From Acidimicrobiia bacterium (GTDB lineage Bacteria; Actinomycetota; Acidimicrobiia; Acidimicrobiales; Aldehydirespiratoraceae), in the NCBI GenBank assembly GCA_003231645.1, contig QIIW01000142.1, positions 1 through 59,627 of the forward strand: DNA of 59,627 nt. The letters run 5' to 3'. The notes under the pieces were generated by a model. It was not told the DNA's origin, searched no databases, and worked only from the letters and a program-made list of their open reading frames with translations. The position numbers and the translations under genes were made by a program. Of this stretch, positions 27,425-35,629 are shown piece after piece (the stretch's first letter is position 1; every line of letters starts with the position of its first letter).

Positions 27425-27476
27425 GGTCCGGGCCGACCGGCCGCCACTTGGAGTGGACGACCGGTCGGCCCGGACC
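27425..27476 (-). terminator. Perfect 16-bp hairpin between binding-protein and permease genes
   Basis: Arms 27425-27440 and 27461-27476 are exact reverse complements; the 20-base loop contains a second 5-bp stem (27444-27448 with 27452-27456). It lies 12 bases past the binding-protein stop and 67 bases before the permease start. No T-run. The likely effect is partial termination or 3'-end protection of the binding-protein mRNA (inference). Confidence 0.72.
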
Positions 27477-27488
27477 AGGCTCATCGGC

Positions 27489-28511
27489 TCAGCGAGTGCC
27501 CGCGGCAACGAGAGCCTTGACGGCCCCTGCGTTCTCGGGAGTCACGAAGCCAGGACCGGTGAGGATCGGAAGACCGCCACCGAGGGTGTTCTGATTGGTC
27601 ACGAAGAGGTACAGCAGCACGATGGGCATGTATCCCTGTAGGTACTGCTGCTGATCAACGGTGAACAGGATCTTGCCCGACTCGATGGCGTCGATGATGT
27701 CGGGGGTGATGTCGAATCCACCGATCATCAACTTGCGTCCCACGTCGCTGGCCGCGCCGAGGGCCGACATCGGAATGACCGGGCCGGTGCCGAGGAAGGC
27801 ATCGATCTCGGGATCAGCGGACAGAGCGGCAGCAATCGTGTTCTGCTGCTCGGTCTGATCGGCGTCGAGGCCCATGAACTGCGAGATGACCGTGCCATTG
27901 AAGGTCTTGGCCGCGCCGTCACAGCGCTCCTGCAACGCCACGTTGCCCTGTTCCTGGATGCCGCACAGCAGCTTGGTGGCGCCGGCGTCATTGAAGCGCT
28001 TGCCGGCCCCTTCGCCTGCGATGATCTCGGTCTGGCCGACGTGGGTCAGTGCACCGATGCTCTCGTAGTCGTTGACGCCCGAGTTGAGTGTGATCACGGG
28101 AATACCCGCGGCCACCGCCGCCTTGAGCGGCGGAATCAGGGCGTCAGGCGCCGGCAGAGATGCCGCGATGCCGTCGGCACCGGCGGAGACGGCGGATTCG
28201 ATGTCCTGGACCTGCTTCTCGGGATTGTTGTTGGAGCCCTGCCACACGACCGTGACTCCGACGTCCTTGGCGGCGGCCTCGGCCCCGCGCTTGACGACCG
28301 ACCAGAACGGGCCGTCGTCGGAGTGGGTGATCATGTAGAAGGTGAGGTCACCTCCCTGGGTCTGTCCGACCGGCTCGGCTGTGGTGGTGCCACCGGACGC
28401 CGCTGTAGTGGTGCTGGCGGCCGCGTTGTTGGAGTTGCCGGAGTCGCTACTGCACGCCGAAGCCAACAGGCCGAATGCCATCGCGATGGCCAGCCATTTG
28501 AATTTTCTCAT
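27489..28511 (-). CDS. Sugar ABC transporter substrate-binding lipoprotein
   Basis: Periplasmic-binding-protein type 1 (RbsB-like, Peripla_BP_4) lipoprotein of 340 residues. Signal peptide with lipobox LASAC (about 16-20), then a Ser/Asn/Thr-rich linker to about residue 52. The mature part shows DLTFYMITHSDDGPFWSVVKRG, NNPEKQVQDIESAVSAGADGI and PVITLNSGVNDYES, the usual ligand-pocket strands. It probably binds myo-inositol, from its place between iolE and the transporter genes. GAGGGGAAC lies upstream of ATG 28511. Confidence 0.94.
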   Translation of the reverse strand: MRKFKWLAIAMAFGLLASACSSDSGNSNNAAASTTTAASGGTTTAEPVGQTQGGDLTFYMITHSDDGPFWSVVKRGAEAAAKDVGVTVVWQGSNNNPEKQVQDIESAVSAGADGIAASLPAPDALIPPLKAAVAAGIPVITLNSGVNDYESIGALTHVGQTEIIAGEGAGKRFNDAGATKLLCGIQEQGNVALQERCDGAAKTFNGTVISQFMGLDADQTEQQNTIAAALSADPEIDAFLGTGPVIPMSALGAASDVGRKLMIGGFDITPDIIDAIESGKILFTVDQQQYLQGYMPIVLLYLFVTNQNTLGGGLPILTGPGFVTPENAGAVKALVAAGTR

Positions 28512-28577
28512 GTTTCTGTTCCCCTCCTATGGGATATTAGCAGACTGCTCAAGAGCGGATCCGCGTGGACATCACTA

Positions 28578-29492
28578 TCACGTCTCCGCCGACTGTGAGA
28601 ATGAGTCGTGAAAGACTCCGCGCAGATGTTCGATCGATGCCGCCACGTCCGATACCGGGCCGGTCCCATCGGGTGGCGGCCCGTCGGTGATGGCCGTGTC
28701 CTGCTCGATGACGTACCAGCCGTCATAGCCTCGCCGATCGAGGGCCTTTACCACAGGGCCGATTCCGACGTCGCCGTCACCGAGACGACAGAACATGCCG
28801 GACTGGACGCCCTCCATGAGACTCAACTCGCCGGCCACGACCAAATCGGCGGTGGCCATCTCGACATCCTTGAGGTGAACGTGGCGGATGCGGTCGAAGT
28901 GGTCCTCGACGAAGCCGAGTGGGTCCCAGCCGCCGATGAGGAGGTGACCGGTGTCGAGGGTGAAGCCGACCTCACTCGTGTCGAGGACCCGCTCGATGTC
29001 GGCCCGGGTTTCGATGATCGTTCCGAAGTGGGCGTGGAGGGCCTGAACCATCCCGAATTCGCCGGCTATCTCATCGAGCCGCGCCAACATCCGGGCGGCG
29101 AAACGCCATCCGGCAGCGTCGATCTTCTCGCGGGGGGCCCAGTCCCACGACGTGAGAGCGGCTGAGACGAACACGGTGGCGCCGGCGCCCGACATCAGCG
29201 ACACGATGCGCCTCACCGCGTCGATGGTGGCCGATTCCTGGGAGGGGTCGTGGACGACCACCGGTACGAAGCCGCCGATCATCTGCAACCCGTGGCCGCC
29301 GACCAGGCGGCGTAGTTCGGCTGGATCGGTGGTCAGGTAACCGTCGGGGCCGAGTTCCGTTGCGGCCAGACCGAGTGACGCCATCTCGGACAGCACCCGT
29401 TCGAACGGCAACTCCAAGCCCCAGCCGGGTACCTCGCAGACACCCCACGAGATGGGAGCGCTTGCCAGGCGATCCATGATCGGAGATGTCAT
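28578..29492 (-). CDS. iolE: Inosose dehydratase-like sugar phosphate isomerase/epimerase
   Basis: TIM-barrel metalloenzyme, 304 residues, predicted to dehydrate scyllo-inosose to the diketone used by IolD. The opening ASAPISWGVCEVPGWGLELP is a hallmark of IolE; metal-ligand strands follow at ATELGPDGYL, VQALHAHFGTIIET, FTLDTGHLLIGGWD and HVHLKDVEM. ATG 29492 has AAGGA just upstream. First gene of the leftward inositol operon, divergent from the LacI-type regulator, with a candidate operator 45 bp upstream. Confidence 0.92.
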   Translation of the reverse strand: MTSPIMDRLASAPISWGVCEVPGWGLELPFERVLSEMASLGLAATELGPDGYLTTDPAELRRLVGGHGLQMIGGFVPVVVHDPSQESATIDAVRRIVSLMSGAGATVFVSAALTSWDWAPREKIDAAGWRFAARMLARLDEIAGEFGMVQALHAHFGTIIETRADIERVLDTSEVGFTLDTGHLLIGGWDPLGFVEDHFDRIRHVHLKDVEMATADLVVAGELSLMEGVQSGMFCRLGDGDVGIGPVVKALDRRGYDGWYVIEQDTAITDGPPPDGTGPVSDVAASIEHLRGVFHDSFSQSAET

Positions 29493-29536
29493 TCGTTCCT
29501 TCCGATTCTCTGGGGCCGTCGGCCGAGTCGAACGTA

Positions 29537-29548
29537 TGGAGCGCTCTA
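29537..29548. promoter_or_regulatory. LacI-type operator candidate
   Basis: TGGAGCGCTCTA (29537-29548) has a perfect 8-bp palindromic core GAGCGCTC, the centre of many LacI/GalR-family operators. It lies between the divergent iolE and regulator starts, 45 bp from iolE and about 97 bp from the regulator, where repression of both promoters is possible. Confidence 0.65.
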
Positions 29549-29644
29549 ACTATCATGGGCGGCGGTCGGCCTGTCAAGCGCCACTACGGTCTCGCACGAT
29601 GCCGTAGTGCCGGCAGACGGCCTGGACGAGGGAGATGGACACAG

Positions 29645-30658
29645 GTGCCCCGACCGACAATGGAGGACGTGGCCAGACAGGCCGGGGTGTCCCGGGCGCT
29701 CGTGTCGCTGGTGATGCGCGATGCCCCGAATGTGAGCGCGGCGCGGCGCAAGGCGGTGCGCGATGCCGCCTCACAGCTCGGATACCGGCCCAACGCGTTG
29801 GCCCGGAATCTCGCCAGTCGTCGAACCCACACCCTCGGCGTGGTGGTGAACGATCTCCACAACCCGTTCTTCGCCGAGACCGTCGATGGGCTCCAGTCGG
29901 GAGCGACCGAGGCCGGCTACCGGATCATCATCGGCAACGGGTGCCGGTCGGAGGCCGGCGAGTCGAGTGCCATCGAGACCTTCCTCGACTACCGGGTCGA
30001 CGCCATGATCGTCGTCGGGCCACTGCTGTCGGCGGCCCGATTGGTGTCGGTGTCGGAGTCGATCCCGATCGTCGCGGTCGGTCGCACCGTCCGCAGCTGG
30101 GCTGTCGACACCGTCAACAGCGACGAGGCTCTCGGCGCCCGGCTCGCGGTGGATCATCTGATTGGCCTCGGCCACCGCGACATCGCCCACATCGACGGCG
30201 GCCGCGGTGCCGGGGCCGCCCCGCGCCGGTCCGGCTACAGACGCGCCATGAAGGCGGCGGGCCTGGCCGACATGATCAGGGTGGTGATGGGGTTGTTCAC
30301 CGAGTCGAGTGGTGCCTACGGAGCCGAACAGCTACTGGCGTCGGGCCGTCGCCCCACAGCGGTGTTCGTCGCCAACGACCACTCGGCCATCGGTGCGCTC
30401 GATGTCATCGAATCGAAGGGACTATCGATTCCCGGTGACATCTCGCTCGTCGGCTACGACAACATCTCGGCGTCGGCCTTGCGGCACATGTCGCTGACCA
30501 CCATCGATCAACCGCGCACCGAGATGGGGCGCGCCGCGTGTCGGCTGGCGGTTGATCGGATCGAGGGCCGGTCGGTCGAGGGAGTTCATCACGTGGTCGA
30601 GCCGAGTCTGGTGGTCCGCTCCACCACGGCAGTGCCTCGGCATCAGGTCGGCAGTTGA
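29645..30658 (+). CDS. LacI-family regulator of the inositol cluster
   Basis: 337-residue repressor: N-terminal helix-turn-helix PTMEDVARQAGVSRALVSLV (4-23) and hinge helix region RPNALARNLASRR, then a periplasmic-binding-like ligand domain from HTLGVVVNDLHNPFF. GTG 29645 was chosen because it places the helix-turn-helix at the usual residue 5; longer in-frame reading runs across the promoter and operator region. Divergent from iolE; expected to sense inositol or a catabolite such as the IolC product (inference). Its stop overlaps the next gene. Confidence 0.92.
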   Translation: MPRPTMEDVARQAGVSRALVSLVMRDAPNVSAARRKAVRDAASQLGYRPNALARNLASRRTHTLGVVVNDLHNPFFAETVDGLQSGATEAGYRIIIGNGCRSEAGESSAIETFLDYRVDAMIVVGPLLSAARLVSVSESIPIVAVGRTVRSWAVDTVNSDEALGARLAVDHLIGLGHRDIAHIDGGRGAGAAPRRSGYRRAMKAAGLADMIRVVMGLFTESSGAYGAEQLLASGRRPTAVFVANDHSAIGALDVIESKGLSIPGDISLVGYDNISASALRHMSLTTIDQPRTEMGRAACRLAVDRIEGRSVEGVHHVVEPSLVVRSTTAVPRHQVGS

Positions 30659-31326
30659 GGCCGCGGCGGTTGTCGGCCGCGTTGCTGGCCGTTGTGGTGT
30701 TGGCGACATCGTGCGCGCGCGATGACCTGGACACCAGGGCGGTGCGGGCCGCCGTCGTCACCATCGAGGCGGAGGGATGCAGCCTGGTGGCGTCCCGCGG
30801 CGTCGGGGTCGTGGTCGGCGATCAGGGCATGATCGTGACCGTCGCCCATACGATCGCCGGCGCCACCCGGATCACCGTGGTCGACGATCAGGGTCTCGAC
30901 CATCGCGCCACGGTCCGCTGGTTCGATCCCGAAGCCGACATGGCGATCCTCAAGATCGGTGACTTCCCCGCACCGGGTCTGCAGTTGGCAAGGGCGCGAC
31001 AGGGTCGCCGAGCCGTGATCCTCACGACCCGGACCGGCTTCGGCACGATCGGTGTGTCGGCCACCGTCGAGAAGTTCATCACGGTCACAATCGAGGATAT
31101 ATACCGCGACAAGATCGCGACCCGGTCGGCCATGGAACTGCATGCCCAGATCCGCAAGGGCGATTCGGGAGCCGGCGTCGTCGATGACGCCGGGCGGGTC
31201 GTCGGCATCGTCTACGCGAACTCGCGGCAGCGTCCCGGGGTGGCCTTCGCTCTCGATGACACCGAGATAAGGCGTGCCGTCGAGTCGGTAGGTTCCGGCC
31301 CGGTGGCCAACGGACGCTGCGCCTAG
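30655..31326 (+). CDS. Trypsin-like serine protease lipoprotein
   Basis: 223 residues with a signal peptide ending in lipobox LATSC (Cys20) and a complete triad: His65 in VAHT, Asp95 in EADMAILK, Ser171 in KGDSGAGV. It has no PDZ domain. TTG 30655 overlaps the regulator stop as TTGA; an alternative start is not obvious because the signal peptide begins immediately (RPRRLSAALLAVVVLA). Similar in layout to the protease at 4136-4900, suggesting a small paralogous family. The overlap ties its expression to the LacI regulator, which is odd for a protease. Convergent with the acyl-CoA dehydrogenase. Confidence 0.82.
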   Translation: MRPRRLSAALLAVVVLATSCARDDLDTRAVRAAVVTIEAEGCSLVASRGVGVVVGDQGMIVTVAHTIAGATRITVVDDQGLDHRATVRWFDPEADMAILKIGDFPAPGLQLARARQGRRAVILTTRTGFGTIGVSATVEKFITVTIEDIYRDKIATRSAMELHAQIRKGDSGAGVVDDAGRVVGIVYANSRQRPGVAFALDDTEIRRAVESVGSGPVANGRCA

Positions 31327-31355
31327 CATCGCCGTGGGCGACGGTTGGTTCGCCT

Positions 31356-32588
31356 TCAGTCGAGAAGGTCCTTGGCGATGGCCACCGTCTGGATCTCGTC
31401 GGTGCCGGCGTAGATCTGGAGGACCTTGGCGTCGCGTGCGAGCTGCTCGACCTGGAACTCGGCCATGTAGCCGTTGCCACCGTGCACCTGTACGGCATCG
31501 AGTGCCACATCGGTGGCAGTGCGGGCCGAGTAGAGCTTCATGGCGGAGGCTTCGGCGAGGGTCATCGACTCACCCGCCGCGGCCATCTCGATGGTGCGAA
31601 ACACCAGGTTCTGCACGTTCATCCTGGCCAGTTCCATGTGGGCGAGCTTCTGCTGGATCAGTTGGAAGTCGCCGATCCGCCGGCCGAACTGCACCCGTTC
31701 GCGGGCGTAGGCAACCGACAGCTCGAGACATTGCTCGATGATCCCGAGAGCCATCGCCGCCACCCCGGCTCGTTCTTGCTGGAAAGTCGATTTGGCGCCG
31801 CTGCGTCCGCCGCCGACCGGATCTTCGGTCTCGCCGATCAGATGATCGGCTCCCACTCGCACATCGGAGAGGAACAACTCTCCGGTGGGTGAGGAGTGCA
31901 TGCCCATCTTCCGTAGAGACTTCGACTGCTCGAGGCCTTCCATCCCAGATTCGACGACGAAACTGAGGACCTTGCGTTCGGATCGATCGTTGCCCTCGTC
32001 AAGCTTGCAGATGAACACGATCGTGTCCGCGTAGGGGCCGTTGGTGATGAACGTCTTCGAGCCGTTGAGCAGATACTCGTCGCCGTCGCGGCGGGCCGTG
32101 GAGAGCATCGACCCGAACGCGTCGGACCCGGAGCCGGGTTCGGTGATCGCCCACGCACCGATCTTGTCGAACGTGACCAGGTCCTCGACCCAACGCTGCT
32201 TCTGAGCGATCGTGCCGCGCGACGAAATGGCCGAGGCGGTCAGTCCGACGGACACTCCCATGGCGGTGACCATCCCGGGACAATGTCGGCAGAGTTCGAT
32301 GATCGGAATGAGGATGTATCCGGCGTCGGGACGCGGCCTCGGTCGGTCCGTGTCGTCGACAGCGGTGTCGGTGGCCTCGTCGGCTGAACTCTTCTCCGCC
32401 TCGATCGATCGTCGGAACTCGGTGCGGGCGAACTCGTCCATGCCGAAGGTGCGGTAGAGCTTGCGCAGAACGTCGTAGGGCGGCATGTCGCCGTGTTCGA
32501 GTTCGGGCTTCAGCGGCACGATCTCCCGGGTGACGAAATCTTTCATCGCTGCCCTGAGCAACTGGTGTTCCTCTGACCACTCGTACAT
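31356..32588 (-). CDS. Acyl-CoA dehydrogenase
   Basis: FAD enzyme introducing the alpha-beta double bond in an acyl-CoA thioester. 410 residues. Typical blocks: ITEPGSGSDAFGSMLSTARR (FAD/substrate loop), KTFITNGPYADTIVFIC, GVAAMALGIIEQCLELSVAYARER, VQVHGGNGYMAEFQVEQLARDAK and IYAGTDEIQ. The Glu of the MCAD-type YEGT motif is Ala here, but the Glu in FQQERAGVAAM sits where isovaleryl-CoA dehydrogenase keeps its base, so an active enzyme of that type is likely. ATG 32588 has GGAG 6-10 bases upstream; the ATG nine codons earlier lacks one. Confidence 0.94.
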   Translation of the reverse strand: MYEWSEEHQLLRAAMKDFVTREIVPLKPELEHGDMPPYDVLRKLYRTFGMDEFARTEFRRSIEAEKSSADEATDTAVDDTDRPRPRPDAGYILIPIIELCRHCPGMVTAMGVSVGLTASAISSRGTIAQKQRWVEDLVTFDKIGAWAITEPGSGSDAFGSMLSTARRDGDEYLLNGSKTFITNGPYADTIVFICKLDEGNDRSERKVLSFVVESGMEGLEQSKSLRKMGMHSSPTGELFLSDVRVGADHLIGETEDPVGGGRSGAKSTFQQERAGVAAMALGIIEQCLELSVAYARERVQFGRRIGDFQLIQQKLAHMELARMNVQNLVFRTIEMAAAGESMTLAEASAMKLYSARTATDVALDAVQVHGGNGYMAEFQVEQLARDAKVLQIYAGTDEIQTVAIAKDLLD

Positions 32589-32653
32589 GTCGAATCTCCG
32601 GATCGTCGGCGGCATTTGTTAGCTCATCGAGCCACCGTAGCCACAAACCGGGT

Positions 32654-32678
32654 GGTTGGTTGCAAATATAAACCGACC
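32654..32678. promoter_or_regulatory. Inverted repeat in the HxlR/acyl-CoA dehydrogenase promoter gap
   Basis: GGTTGGTT (32654-32661) and AACCGACC (32671-32678) match as an inverted repeat in 7 of 8 positions across a 9-base AT-rich spacer that includes TATAAA (32667-32672). It lies between divergent starts and is a plausible HxlR binding site over the -10 box. Confidence 0.5.
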
Positions 32679-32695
32679 CTGCCTATGGTGCCGAG

Positions 32696-33175
32696 GTGTC
32701 GATCGACGAGTCCGCACCCGACTGCTCCATCCAGCGCACGCTCGATGCGATCGGTGACCGGTGGACTCTGCTGATCCTGCGTGACCTGTTCCGGGGTGTG
32801 CGTCGCTTCTCGCGCATCCAGGCCGATCTCGGCATCGCCCGCAACCTCCTCACCGCCCGGCTCAACTCGCTCGCCGACGAAGGGGTGGTGAGAAGGGTCC
32901 CGTACCAGCAGCGACCGCCACGCCACGAATACCACCTCACCGACAAGGGCCGAGCGCTCTCCCCCGCACTGATGGCCCTCATGCGTTGGGGAGACCAGTA
33001 CTACTCCGACGCCGGGGCGCCCATCGAGCTGGTCCACGACGTCTGCCACACGCGTCTGGAACTCCAGTCCTGGTGTACCACCTGCGACACGGCGGTAGAT
33101 CCGACCCACATCCGCTCGGCTCCCGGGCGCGGCCACGACTTCGAGTCACCGGAGGATCATGAACACCCGATCTGA
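32696..33175 (+). CDS. HxlR-family winged-helix regulator
   Basis: 159 residues. The HxlR core starts at Cys10 in PDCSIQRTLDAIGDRWTLLIL, the conserved redox-sensing position of the family, followed by RRFSRIQADLGIARNLLTARL and a beta-wing at YQQRPPRHEYHLTDKGR. A C-terminal extension has two more Cys pairs (CHTRLELQSWCTTC) that could bind metal. GTG 32696. The 3' end overlaps the FO synthase start by 17 bases, linking regulator and F420 biosynthesis. Confidence 0.9.
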   Translation: MSIDESAPDCSIQRTLDAIGDRWTLLILRDLFRGVRRFSRIQADLGIARNLLTARLNSLADEGVVRRVPYQQRPPRHEYHLTDKGRALSPALMALMRWGDQYYSDAGAPIELVHDVCHTRLELQSWCTTCDTAVDPTHIRSAPGRGHDFESPEDHEHPI

Positions 33176-35561
33176 CATCCTGTCCCTGCCGCCGGCCGAA
33201 CTGGCCACTGAGGCCCGGGCCATCCGCGACCGGTCCCACGGCACCATCGTGAGCTACTCGCCGAAAGTGTTCATCGCGGCCACCATGCTCTGTCGTGACA
33301 AGTGTGGCTACTGCGCCTTCGCCCGACCCCCGGCCCGACTCGCCGCCCCTTTCCTGTCCTCCGACGAGATCCTCGCCATCGCCAGGAGCGGGGCCGAGGC
33401 CGGGTGTCACGAGGCACTGTTCACCCTCGGTGAGCGACCCGAGCTTCGATATCCGGTGGCAGCTCAATGGTTGAGCCGGCATGGCTACGAGACCACCGTC
33501 GACTATGTCGTGGCCATGGCCGAACTGGTGTTGTCGGAAACCGGGCTCCTTCCCCACGCCAACACCGGTGCGATGCGTCGCCACGAAATCGAGAAGCTTC
33601 GTCGAGTGGCCCCCAGCCAGGGGATGATGCTGGAGAGCCTCCGCGGCGATCTCGACTGCCACCGCGGGGCGCCCGACAAGGAGCCGCGCCGCCGCCTCGA
33701 CAGCCTCGACTGGGCCGGGCAGCTCAGGGTGCCCTACACGACCGGGATCCTCGTCGGAATCGGGGAAAGCCGCCACGACCGGGCGGTGGCTCTCGAGGCC
33801 ATCGCCGAGTCGCACCGTCGCCATGGCCATGTTCAGGAAGTGATCGTGCAGAACTTCCTGCCCAAGCCCCGTACGGCAATGCACGCCGCGGCGCCCTGCC
33901 CACGTGATGTTCATCTCGACGCGATCTCACTGGCCCGACTGATCCTGCCGGGCGAGATCCACGTGCAGGCGCCGCCCAACCTCTCCGACGACTTCGGGGA
34001 TCTCCTCGACGCGGGAGTGAGCGACTGGGGCGGTGTGTCCCCGATCACCGTCGATCACGTCAACCCCGAGCGGTCGTGGCCCTCACTCGAGCGGCTGCGA
34101 GCGATCACCGCAGCCCACGGCCACACTCTGGCCCCGCGGCTCACTGCGCACCCGCGATACGTGCGTGACCCCGACACCTGGCTTCATCCCGACCTCCACT
34201 TCGCGGTGATGGACCGGTCCGACTCCCACGGATACGCCCGTGACGACCCGGGGTCGGTCTGGCCCGAGCGCACCATGGAGAGGGCCAAGGTCGACGACGG
34301 TGCCGAGTTCGATCCCGTCGGCCACATCTCCTCGCAGTGGTACACCGGCACCGGCTCGGATCCGACCGATCTGATCTCCGAAACCGGCGAGGTCGGCGGC
34401 CCCGTGGGTGAGGTACTCACCGGCGTGCGAGCCGGTGCCGACGTCGGGTTCGACGAAATCGTGACCCTGTTCGGGGCACGGGGCGCCGAGGTGGCCGCGG
34501 TGGCACGCGCCGCCGACCGGCTGAGGGCCGAGATCATCGGGCCCGACGTCACCTATGTCGTGAACCGCAACATCAACTACACCAACATCTGCACTTTCAG
34601 GTGCCGATTCTGCGGCTTCTCGAAGGGGCCGATGTCACTCAATCTGCGTGGTACCCCCTACCTGCTCACCCTCGACGACATAGCGGAGCGGGTGGTCGAG
34701 GCGGCCGAGGCCGGAGCGACGGAGGTATGCCTGCAGGGTGGCATCCACCCCGACTTCGACGGGGACTACTACATCGACGTGGCGAGCGCCGTCAACGAGG
34801 CGGTACCCGGAATGCACATCCACGGCTTCACTGCTCTCGAGGTCACCGAAGGCGCCAAGCGCAACGGCGAACCGTTGGCGGACTACCTGACCCGGTTGAT
34901 GGCCGCAGGTCAGGAGTCGCTGCCGGGTACGGCGGCAGAGATCCTGGTCGACAGCGTGCGCGCCACGCTCTGTCCCGACAAGATCGGCACCGACGAGTGG
35001 CTGGAGGCCCACCGGATCGCCCATTCGGTCGGGCTGAAGTCCAATGTCACGATCATGTTCGGCTCGATCGAACGACCGGAACATTGGGCCGAACACATGC
35101 TCCGCACGCGTGCGCTGCAAGAGCAGACGGGCGGCTTCACCGAGTTCGTGGGCCTCCCGTTCATCCACATGGCATCGCCCATCTACCTGCAGCGGCGGGC
35201 CCGCCGCGGCCCCACCTGGCGCGAGGTGGTGCTCATGCATGCCGTCGCCCGCATCGTCTACCGGGGCAGAATCGACAACATCCAGGCGTCGTGGGTGAAG
35301 CTCGGCTTTGCCGCCGTGCGCCAATTGCTTCGGTCGGGAGTCAATGATCTCGGGGGGACGCTCATGGACGAGAACATCTCTCGGGCGGCCGGGGCAACAC
35401 ACCGAGTCGACGTCACGCCTGACGACTTCCGCGAGTTGGTGGAGCCGCTCGGTCGGCGGCTCGTGCAGCGCACCACCCTCTACGGTTCCCCGGACCGCGC
35501 CTCGCTGCCACTCGCGGTGGGCCGTCGACCGCGCGCGTCCATCCGGGTCGCGGGAGCCTGA
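33159..35561 (+). CDS. fbiC: 7,8-didemethyl-8-hydroxy-5-deazariboflavin (FO) synthase, CofG-CofH fusion
   Basis: Makes the deazaflavin chromophore of coenzyme F420 from tyrosine and the ribityl-uracil intermediate of riboflavin synthesis. 800 residues with two radical-SAM halves: CofG-like with Cys45, Cys49, Cys52 (CRDKCGYC) and CofH-like with Cys478, Cys482, Cys485 (CTFRCRFC). GFTALEVTEGAKRNG and AGATEVCLQGGIHPDFDG are CofH signatures. ATG 33159 has GGAGG a few bases upstream, inside the HxlR gene. Implies F420 use in this organism; other F420 genes are not in the window. Confidence 0.97.
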   Translation: MNTRSDILSLPPAELATEARAIRDRSHGTIVSYSPKVFIAATMLCRDKCGYCAFARPPARLAAPFLSSDEILAIARSGAEAGCHEALFTLGERPELRYPVAAQWLSRHGYETTVDYVVAMAELVLSETGLLPHANTGAMRRHEIEKLRRVAPSQGMMLESLRGDLDCHRGAPDKEPRRRLDSLDWAGQLRVPYTTGILVGIGESRHDRAVALEAIAESHRRHGHVQEVIVQNFLPKPRTAMHAAAPCPRDVHLDAISLARLILPGEIHVQAPPNLSDDFGDLLDAGVSDWGGVSPITVDHVNPERSWPSLERLRAITAAHGHTLAPRLTAHPRYVRDPDTWLHPDLHFAVMDRSDSHGYARDDPGSVWPERTMERAKVDDGAEFDPVGHISSQWYTGTGSDPTDLISETGEVGGPVGEVLTGVRAGADVGFDEIVTLFGARGAEVAAVARAADRLRAEIIGPDVTYVVNRNINYTNICTFRCRFCGFSKGPMSLNLRGTPYLLTLDDIAERVVEAAEAGATEVCLQGGIHPDFDGDYYIDVASAVNEAVPGMHIHGFTALEVTEGAKRNGEPLADYLTRLMAAGQESLPGTAAEILVDSVRATLCPDKIGTDEWLEAHRIAHSVGLKSNVTIMFGSIERPEHWAEHMLRTRALQEQTGGFTEFVGLPFIHMASPIYLQRRARRGPTWREVVLMHAVARIVYRGRIDNIQASWVKLGFAAVRQLLRSGVNDLGGTLMDENISRAAGATHRVDVTPDDFRELVEPLGRRLVQRTTLYGSPDRASLPLAVGRRPRASIRVAGA

Positions 35562-35629
35562 ACCCCGGTGTCGCGGGGCCCCGTCGCGTCCGGTTCCCAT
35601 GGCGCGTCAGCACGTGGCAGGCTGCCGTT

